From Aquiluna sp. (GTDB lineage Bacteria > Actinomycetota > Actinomycetes > Actinomycetales > Microbacteriaceae), in assembly GCA_023260495.1 (NCBI GenBank), contig JALQVB010000040.1, positions 1 to 8,320 on the forward strand: a DNA stretch of 8,320 nt, read 5' to 3'. How positions within the stretch are numbered: position 1 is the stretch's first letter; the number at the start of each line of letters is the position of its first letter. The position numbers and the translations under genes were made by a program. Positions 6,201 through 8,320 of the stretch are shown piece after piece. The notes under the pieces are model-generated. The model had not been told where the DNA came from. It did no database searches and worked only from the letters and a program-made list of their open reading frames with translations.

Positions 6201-8320
6201 GTTTCGATCTTTCACTTTTTGCAAATACTCAGAGTTACGTTGATTCGTATGTAACAAGAACGGCAAATCAGTTCACTGTTTCTTTTGACGGAAATTTGGC
6301 TACGACCGGTTCGGTGACTTCAGTTCCTAACCTCATGCCATACGACTCTCTGAGCATCCCCTCGTCGGGCACTCTGCAGCGAACGGCCCACACATTTAGC
6401 TCATGGAACACTGCGGCCGACGGGTCCGGAACATCGTACGCTCCCGGCGATTCGTTCCTGAGTCTCTTCGGGGACACTGCGTTCTATGCAACATGGACTG
6501 CAAACACCTACACCGTCACTTACGACTACAACGGTGCGGATGGTGGAACAAGACCAGTTGACTCAACATACGACCTGAGCAGTTCGCAGCCAATCCCTCT
6601 TCCTGCGCCCACCAAGACAGGGCTGATCTTCGGCGGCTGGTACTCCGACGTCGGCCTGACTAGTCGAGTCGGGGATGCAGGCAGTGCCTACACCCCAACC
6701 GCGGACGTGACTCTTTATGCGCGTTGGACAAACCTCCTGATTAACCTCAACGGCTCCGACGGGAATAGCCTGGCCAACGGCGGCACGACGTGGACTAGCA
6801 TCACCCCTGGAGCCTCTTCGGCTTCAGGCGCTGCTCTCGGTGATGCAGCTTACTTTGGATCCGATGGCAACCCAGAGGGCTTTGTATTTGACGGTGACGG
6901 CGATGCAATCCAGTTCCCATTTGGCACCCAAAACATCTCTGGCGAAATGACCTTAGAAACCTGGATCAACCCCAGCAATCTGAGGATGGGCTGGAACATC
7001 ATTGCCAGCAACTGGTTTGATGTGAACGGAAATACCAGCAGTGGGAACTTTGACTTCCACCTTGCTATCAAGAGAGACCCAAGCGACGGCAAATACAAAC
7101 TTAATCTGTATACCTCGACAAACGGAACCAGTTACCAATCTGCTGATGTGTATGGCGAATTCAGCCTAGGGCTCAATAAGTGGTACTTGGTCGGCTTCAC
7201 CATAAACGCCAACAGCGAGCTCCAGTTCTACATCAATGGTGAAACCGACGGGTCTGCCAAAGCCAATGTTCAGCACACTGCTCGCAGCAGCTACCTTTAT
7301 CTTGGGGATGCAAGGAGCTCCATCGGTCTCATTGGAAAAATGGGCGAGTTCCGCACCTACAACAAGGCACTCTCGGCGAGTGAAATGGAGAGTAGCTTCA
7401 CCTCAAGAGCTGCGTTCTATGGCTACTCAGCAATTCAGTTCCAAGCGGGCGACAATGGCTCTGGCTCGACCGTTACGAACTACAAGTTCGATGGAGACTC
7501 GGTTACCCTCCCAAACTCAGCCACAGCAAACACCATGTTCACCCGATCTGACTATTCGGTCTCAGGGTGGTCGCTCAATTCTGACGGGTCAACCACTGAC
7601 TACGCCTTTGGTGCAACCTATTCGATAGATGCAGATCTGACCCTGTATCCAGTCTGGCAACCAAATACGCAAGAAATCACCTTCAACGCAAATGACGGAA
7701 GCGGAACACCCGCGACGGCAAGCCAGACCGTAAGCTCTTTCACAGCCACAGCCCTTACTGCAAACGGCTTTAGCCGAACGGGCTACACATTTGCTGGATG
7801 GAACACCCAGGCAGACGGACTCGGGACCAATTACGCCGACCAGGCAGTACTGACTCTGAGTGCGGATCTCACTCTCTATGCGAAATGGGCACCGCTTGGC
7901 AATCGATTTGCAAACTTGACAAGCGACAACCCTGGCAGCGGTGGAACTAGTGGCGAGGCCTTCAAATACATCAGTGGTGCTTTGCTGCCAGCTGACCGCT
8001 CTAACTTCACGGTAGAGGTGTGGTTCAAGGAGAAGTCTGGGAGCTATTTGTACTCAGGTCAGAATCCAATAGTCACCCAAGGTGTAGATGGAAATGCAGA
8101 ATTCACAATCATGGCTTCGGGTCAGGGCTCCTCTAGGCAGCTTTACGTTGTATCCGGTGGTACTTGGGCAACAACTGGGATTGCTCTGAATCTGGACCGG
8201 TGGTACCACCTTGCTTACACATTCAATGACGGGACTTATAGCGTTTATTTGGATGGTGTTCTCGCTGACACCGGCACTCTTCCAGAGGGGGCAAATGTCG
8301 GAAACTTCTACTTGGGAGAG
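209..8320 (+). CDS. Giant secreted multi-domain adhesin-like protein (PA14, LamG, InlB-type repeats, glycine-rich domains; 3'-truncated by window)
   Basis: One uninterrupted frame of at least 2704 codons; the 3' end lies outside the window. The product has an N-terminal signal peptide (residues 1-28), a PA14 domain (31-183), six LamG/concanavalin A-like domains, seven Listeria-Bacteroides (InlB B-type) repeats, two glycine-rich GGW-x-x-P domains and one fibronectin type III domain. All are extracellular binding or spacer folds; no catalytic domain is seen. I infer a very long cell-surface or secreted protein for adhesion, possibly to polysaccharide, since PA14 and LamG folds often bind glycans. 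A sortase motif, transmembrane anchor or other attachment may lie downstream. It has its own promoter after a strong terminator, so it is transcribed apart from the ribosomal-protein-like gene. The start is uncertain: ATG 209 gives a compact signal peptide, but TTG 176 has the better-placed ribosome binding site. No frameshift or internal stop is seen. Exact ligand unknown. Confidence 0.95.
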   Translation, partial: MRLPRLSGLLIPATLIAALFTPAVAANAAAGLNLKIWNSTAANVASYSGGTLCSTSVAGDVNASGDWSGLTDGNPCQIDNFYAQYTGFIQAPVTGTYTFRAIADDGFRLYVNNTLIIEDWEVQGPTTYNSDNATTFRTIDLVAGEYYPVEVQYYELNGGQEAHLYWEYPGQSIQLVPGSAYSTGVTISYDANGGTGAGPSNQTKEFGTDLTLAGSPGGFLREGYSFAGWNTESNGSGTYYSAGATYSANQGGTLYAVWEPEVDYAVVLDGSSDYLATPDGFLNTTTPSALSIAMWLRYDDAAPVANDTIFRLGYNTSSRTTLYIDDGVLTFVPFAQSSGSPLVLPFSPDVGAWHHYAMVYDESAASGSVYRIFVDGVEIGAAGAADVSLATSTDNRRIFFGGYGGDYIDGQFDEIKIFNDALSASEVQSVMHAFGDGTGTGAAGYDDPNLIAYYSFNNQSEIDVDTAGGAHNLTVFGSPTYQAIATSTSVNSGEEVLVTFPRSFITSLGGWSAPANTSSATLLAIGGGGAGGSNNYGAAGGGGGGRVLESSFTLSSGAVHGVQVGQGGVPSALAAVPTVGTGSDGQSSQFGALGQTPITSLGGGTGANSRLYSLGQPSPSTSGWTGGGGAAHASTFSSGSSGVGGSSFAGGDGNPSSTGQYQSGGGGGGAGGVGLDGTNGVGGDGGSGVSSTITSQTYGGGGGGGLRYSSGTRPGNGGSGGGGAGGTNVAAPDSGDANTGGGGGGAGEGSYQTGGFGGSGLVAIQYVVPTVPSQVNNLTATTRFLDADSNADSADLTWTAITGHVPPVSSYSIEWDTNPSFTTGNTPVQVLGETTASATVSGLTDGAAYYFRISANNAEGVGTVSTTVFSEPVSNLDFALDFDNSVSNSATSTFASSADGTQVIPADGNFTVEAWFNPDAFAQRDFDDYYTIVSQDQDSWGNSHPRFMMALVEKNDSGLFALHIASRSNSGADVAFEQEYSHAIRAGEWSHIAVTSDSSSQRWNVYLNGVQIHTSPANQFLSGIGSSLAGFHIGSTGYRDASNQQVHFFNGQIDQVKVWDSALSATQLAESMHSWGSADVSSAPTLLAHYDFNDFTNASTLKDQAGSNDLTVNNAATSDLRPLVETDTSDPAEVSYDFKRSYLTALGGWTVPTAPAKFNALVVGGGGGGAGNYSSDTRSSSGSGGGGGVYNAKGLALSGVLPVTVGLGGLGGISSATRPANTGYQGQTSSLSSLTAGGGGSGGCSTVTSNNIPCTASERIHGLPGTASGSGGSASNYWNAYNYGNAGTATSATLGGQTLAAVSGFAGGVYVQGSSASYSSGSAGGAGGTGTYNAPGAGVPATIPGISGTFGTGGASWNAAAWTGAAPAASTGAGGSGAYNSTTSTSGFSGSSGRVVVSYLVPNQNALLDYNSTDTNSYDLAVDGSVTDLSGNGINATAMNSLGLDPTTHAWKFTGGTPTSTPYIDVVDISSNALREHGFTIDFEADFGSSANSWERILDFSKSSSDRSTEVLVARQSTTNDLALDIRVDNEGIISRCAAPNALSGLTGLHRYTISVSGATCIIFRDTNQIYSTPFTALPKADVTFTSNFIGRSNWGENNFEGQIRSVRLFRGAFTPSEIGAVSYKTVTLEASPGTVADTSLITSGSVRLPEPTRSQYTNEGWYTDLADAGSKKTSPFSPTADVTLLANWELSEFAVTWDSNGGSSIASSTIVAGNSIPKPIDPTRSGYRFEGWSTSETSDQGDVGSKISSWPYSPGASSAITLYAIWYQESSLALAGTSPAGAKTSAANLIPVDSSYTWEAWIKPTTLPGTGTRYGTVMDNIETGDNYGRSWMYVMDTGSGPYLSAGYWTETQRGGGFASAAGSISYNSWNHVAITYERAGSAEGSCDGVGTLTTRLYINGTLAATPSTVNSFSGCLNNDELGVGYNIDDNGQQFLGQIDQVKIWSGVLTESEIQSSMKSYHLGTVDNSMIAHFDFNQLSSNPVYGDTIPNRATTGSGFDLSLFANTQSYVDSYVTRTANQFTVSFDGNLATTGSVTSVPNLMPYDSLSIPSSGTLQRTAHTFSSWNTAADGSGTSYAPGDSFLSLFGDTAFYATWTANTYTVTYDYNGADGGTRPVDSTYDLSSSQPIPLPAPTKTGLIFGGWYSDVGLTSRVGDAGSAYTPTADVTLYARWTNLLINLNGSDGNSLANGGTTWTSITPGASSASGAALGDAAYFGSDGNPEGFVFDGDGDAIQFPFGTQNISGEMTLETWINPSNLRMGWNIIASNWFDVNGNTSSGNFDFHLAIKRDPSDGKYKLNLYTSTNGTSYQSADVYGEFSLGLNKWYLVGFTINANSELQFYINGETDGSAKANVQHTARSSYLYLGDARSSIGLIGKMGEFRTYNKALSASEMESSFTSRAAFYGYSAIQFQAGDNGSGSTVTNYKFDGDSVTLPNSATANTMFTRSDYSVSGWSLNSDGSTTDYAFGATYSIDADLTLYPVWQPNTQEITFNANDGSGTPATASQTVSSFTATALTANGFSRTGYTFAGWNTQADGLGTNYADQAVLTLSADLTLYAKWAPLGNRFANLTSDNPGSGGTSGEAFKYISGALLPADRSNFTVEVWFKEKSGSYLYSGQNPIVTQGVDGNAEFTIMASGQGSSRQLYVVSGGTWATTGIALNLDRWYHLAYTFNDGTYSVYLDGVLADTGTLPEGANVGNFYLGE
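299..757 (+). other. PA14 domain (residues 31-183)
   Basis: The segment begins GLNLKIWN and holds the family hallmarks: an aromatic-rich strand 'F-I-Q-A-P-V-T-G-T-Y-T-F' followed by A-D-D-G-F-R-L-Y-V-N, with the conserved D104-D105-G106. It ends with 'V-E-V-Q-Y-Y-E' and the 'A-H-L-Y-W' strand. PA14 is a beta-barrel found in glycosidases, toxins and yeast adhesins; the DDG aspartates bind calcium in the lectin-type members. Cysteines C53 and C76 could form a disulfide. Its place at the mature N-terminus suggests a distal binding head. The sugar specificity cannot be read from the sequence. Confidence 0.88.
761..988 (+). other. InlB B-type (Listeria-Bacteroides) repeat 1 (residues 185-260)
   Basis: It opens with ISYDANGGTG and carries the central G-Y-S-F-A-G-W-N-T motif, a 'G-S-G-T-Y-Y' turn and the closing L-Y-A-V-W, the standard pattern of this roughly 70-residue beta-grasp-like repeat. 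In Listeria InlB and many surface proteins these repeats act as spacers or weak binders. Here a single copy links PA14 to the first LamG domain, whereas later copies come in pairs. Confidence 0.9.
992..1654 (+). other. LamG / concanavalin A-like domain 1 (residues 262-482)
   Basis: It starts with 'A-V-V-L-D-G-S-S-D-Y-L', has the edge strand 'L-S-I-A-M-W-L', the W353-H-H-Y-A motif, 'F-V-D-G-V-E-I-G' and the closing G-Q-F-D-E-I-K-I-F with N-D-A-L-S-A-S-E. All are typical of LamG-like jelly-roll domains (Laminin_G_3 family). A tail 'N-L-I-A-Y-Y-S-F-N' plus a D-x-A-G-G-x-H-N-L-T-V stretch follows the fold, as often seen behind such domains. Probable role: binding of glycans or other surface ligands, or a structural spacer. 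Confidence 0.88.
1676..2515 (+). other. Glycine-rich domain 1 with GGW-S-A-P motif (residues 490-769)
   Basis: It begins 'E-V-L-V-T-F' and S-F-I-T-S-L-G-G-W-S-A-P (W511), then a strand 'A-T-L-L-A-I-G-G-G-G' and about 200 residues rich in G, S, A and T with several poly-Gly runs. It closes with G-G-F-G-G-S-G-L-V-A-I-Q-Y. This is the glycine-rich domain found in large bacterial surface proteins and phage tail fibre-like proteins, where Gly-loops are thought to pack as polyglycine helices or flexible sheets. No cysteine is present. Function beyond surface structure is unknown. Confidence 0.85.
1821..1845 (+). repeat. GGC-type simple repeat encoding poly-glycine
   Basis: A near-perfect GGC run inside glycine-rich domain 1 codes for six consecutive glycines and neighbouring A/G residues. 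Similar but shorter GGC/GGT runs occur around 2198-2222 and 2424-2447. Such tracts are prone to slippage, which would put the long frame out of register in multiples other than three, but here the frame is intact. Confidence 0.7.
2516..2827 (+). other. Fibronectin type III domain (residues 770-873)
   Basis: It starts 'V-P-S-Q-V-N-N-L-T-A-T' and continues 'A-D-L-T-W-T-A' and S-S-Y-S-I-E-W. It then has 'A-T-V-S-G-L-T-D-G-A-A-Y-Y-F-R-I-S-A-N-N-A-E-G-V-G', the canonical FN3 L-x-P/D-G-x-x-Y-x-F-x-V-x-A-x-N pattern with Y849-Y850. FN3 modules are rigid extracellular spacers. Only one copy exists in the window, placed between glycine-rich domain 1 and LamG2 and absent from the otherwise parallel second Gly-rich/LamG block. 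Confidence 0.9.
2828..3583 (+). other. LamG / concanavalin A-like domain 2 (residues 874-1125)
   Basis: Opening 'F-A-L-D-F-D-N-S', the 'N-F-T-V-E-A-W-F-N-P' strand, W989-S-H-I-A-V-T, 'W-N-V-Y-L-N-G-V-Q' and the closing G-Q-I-D-Q-V-K-V-W (I1053-D1054-Q1055) with D-S-A-L-S-A-T-Q. The fold is followed by the tail L-L-A-H-Y-D-F-N-D and 'D-Q-A-G-S-N-D-L-T-V-N-N-A', which mirrors the tail after LamG1. It is of the same subtype as LamG1 and LamG4. Confidence 0.9.
3602..4414 (+). other. Glycine-rich domain 2 with GGW-T-V-P motif (residues 1132-1402)
   Basis: It is a paralogue of glycine-rich domain 1. The entry R-S-Y-L-T-A-L-G-G-W-T-V-P (W1149) aligns with R-S-F-I-T-S-L-G-G-W-S-A-P, the next strand 'F-N-A-L-V-V-G-G-G-G-G-G' with 'A-T-L-L-A-I-G-G-G-G', and the exit 'S-S-G-R-V-V-V-S-Y-L-V-P' with G-L-V-A-I-Q-Y-V-V-P. 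The interior differs: more Ser, Ala, Tyr and Thr, and two cysteines (C1244, C1254) nine residues apart that could form a disulfide loop absent from domain 1. Confidence 0.85.
4415..5068 (+). other. LamG / concanavalin A-like domain 3, divergent (residues 1403-1620)
   Basis: It begins with a preamble 'A-L-L-D-Y-N' and V-T-D-L-S-G-N-G-I-N-A-T, as in LamG-like domains where this segment precedes the fold, then 'A-W-K-F-T-G-G', 'G-F-T-I-D-F-E-A-D-F' and the closing G-Q-I-R-S-V-R-L-F-R-G-A-F-T-P-S-E. The usual W-x-H motif is replaced by L-H-R-Y-T-I-S-V, and C1537 and C1561 bracket that strand. It has no A-Y-Y-D-F type tail. It is the most divergent complete LamG copy, so the family call is weaker than for the others. 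Confidence 0.72.
5084..5278 (+). other. InlB B-type repeat 2 (residues 1626-1690)
   Basis: Shorter, degenerate copy: 'T-V-T-L-E-A-S-P-G-T', then P-E-P-T-R-S-Q-Y-T-N-E-G-W-Y-T-D, a D-A-G-S-K-K turn, and P-T-A-D-V-T-L-L-A-N-W. The usual N-G-G after the first strand is missing. The G-W-Y and D-A-G-S...P-T-A-D-V-T-L features match repeat 5, so these two belong to one subtype. First of a tandem pair. Confidence 0.75.
5282..5518 (+). other. InlB B-type repeat 3 (residues 1692-1770)
   Basis: Complete copy: 'F-A-V-T-W-D-S-N-G-G-S', I-D-P-T-R-S-G-Y-R-F-E-G-W-S-T and A-I-T-L-Y-A-I-W. It directly follows repeat 2 with one residue between them and leads straight into LamG4. The loop between G-W-S-T and the last strand is longer than in the other copies. 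Confidence 0.88.
5519..6259 (+). other. LamG / concanavalin A-like domain 4 (residues 1771-2017)
   Basis: 'S-Y-T-W-E-A-W-I-K-P' strand, N-S-W1870-N-H-V-A-I-T-Y, 'R-L-Y-I-N-G-T-L-A' and the closing G-Q-I-D-Q-V-K-I-W with T-E-S-E-I-Q-S-S. The tail S-M-I-A-H-F-D-F-N-Q follows, as after LamG1 and LamG2. C1887 and C1916 flank the strand after W-N-H, consistent with a disulfide. The G-Q-I-D-Q-V-K stretch is shared exactly with LamG2, so these two are close paralogues. Confidence 0.9.
6260..6505 (+). other. InlB B-type repeat 4 (residues 2018-2099)
   Basis: 'F-T-V-S-F-D-G-N', A-H-T-F-S-S-W-N-T-A-A-D-G-S-G-T-S-Y and A-F-Y-A-T-W. The glycine of the usual G-W core is replaced by serine (S-S-W). The W-N-T...D-G-S-G-T-x-Y signature groups it with repeats 1 and 7. 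First of the second tandem pair. Confidence 0.82.
6506..6733 (+). other. InlB B-type repeat 5 (residues 2100-2175)
   Basis: 'T-Y-T-V-T-Y-D-Y-N-G-A-D-G-G', P-A-P-T-K-T-G-L-I-F-G-G-W-Y-S-D and P-T-A-D-V-T-L-Y-A-R-W. A canonical copy that abuts repeat 4 and leads into LamG5. The D-A-G-S-A-Y-T-P-T-A-D-V-T-L stretch resembles repeat 2. Confidence 0.9.
6734..7423 (+). other. LamG / concanavalin A-like domain 5 (residues 2176-2405)
   Basis: A preamble 'L-L-I-N-L-N-G-S-D-G-N-S' precedes the fold, then F-V-F-D-G-D-G-D-A-I-Q-F, 'M-T-L-E-T-W-I-N-P', N-K-W2325-Y-L-V-G-F-T, 'L-Q-F-Y-I-N-G-E' and the closing G-K-M-G-E-F-R-T-Y-N-K-A-L-S-A-S-E-M. Like LamG3 it has the preamble and lacks the A-Y/H-x-D-F-N tail, marking a second LamG subtype. 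No cysteine. Confidence 0.88.
7424..7666 (+). other. InlB B-type repeat 6 (residues 2406-2486)
   Basis: 'I-Q-F-Q-A-G-D-N-G-S-G', S-D-Y-S-V-S-G-W-S-L-N-S-D-G-S-T-T-D-Y and L-T-L-Y-P-V-W. First of the third tandem pair. The strand-one N-G-G is relaxed to N-G-S-G, but the G-W core and closing W are kept. Confidence 0.85.
7667..7897 (+). other. InlB B-type repeat 7 (residues 2487-2563)
   Basis: 'E-I-T-F-N-A-N-D-G-S-G-T', S-R-T-G-Y-T-F-A-G-W-N-T-Q-A-D-G and L-T-L-Y-A-K-W. A near-consensus copy abutting repeat 6. G-Y-x-F-A-G-W-N-T is shared almost exactly with repeat 1, far upstream. Confidence 0.92.
7898..8320 (+). other. LamG / concanavalin A-like domain 6, cut by the window edge (residues 2564-2704)
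   Basis: 'N-F-T-V-E-V-W-F-K-E' strand, L-D-R-W2665-Y-H-L-A-Y-T-F, 'Y-S-V-Y-L-D-G-V-L-A-D' and the start of a closing strand, N-F-Y-L-G-E, at the last base. About two-thirds of a LamG domain is present. The open frame shows that the protein continues past the window. Confidence 0.87.

Noticed and set aside
7236..7628. Forward open frame of 130 codons
   Set aside because: It is a shifted reading across the end of LamG5 and InlB repeat 6, both of which have clear motifs in the main frame.
1..8320. Mobile element, CRISPR array, prophage or defence system
   Set aside because: No terminal inverted repeats, transposase motifs, direct repeats with spacers, or nuclease/helicase motifs were seen; the space is fully used by the giant gene.

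Overview
The window is almost entirely the 5' part of one giant gene that runs off the right edge. The reading frame from the ATG at 209 stays open to base 8320, giving 2704 codons without a stop. It encodes a secreted, multi-modular, adhesin-like protein. Ahead of it lie the last codons of another gene (probably ribosomal protein L15, rplO), a strong rho-independent terminator, and a short intergenic region with a good sigma70-type promoter.

Organism: the base composition is moderate (roughly 50-55% G+C by eye). The pre-protein has a typical Gram-positive/actinobacterial signal peptide. Its mosaic of PA14, LamG/concanavalin A-like, Listeria-Bacteroides (InlB B-type) and glycine-rich GGW-x-x-P modules is common in giant surface proteins of small-genome freshwater Actinobacteria. 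I infer a Microbacteriaceae-like planktonic actinobacterium of the Rhodoluna/Aquiluna type, but this is inference and was not tested.

Layout: 2-40, C-terminus of a ribosomal-protein-like gene; 58-98, terminator; 124-152, promoter; 166-171, ribosome binding site for a possible TTG start at 176; 209-8320, the giant gene. The order of modules in the protein is signal peptide, PA14, InlB1, LamG1, Gly-rich1, FN3, LamG2, Gly-rich2, LamG3, InlB2, InlB3, LamG4, InlB4, InlB5, LamG5, InlB6, InlB7, LamG6 (cut by the window edge).

Two higher-order patterns stand out. The first half repeats a Gly-rich/LamG block twice. The second half repeats an InlB-InlB-LamG block of about 1.17 kb at least three times. 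The repetition is visible in protein but is diverged in DNA, so it looks old rather than like a recent tandem expansion. The likely role is a long extracellular filament or stalk carrying a carbohydrate- or surface-binding head (PA14) and many beta-sandwich modules, for attachment or cell-cell contact. The anchor, if any, lies beyond the window. I see no RNA gene, mobile element, CRISPR array or defence cassette.
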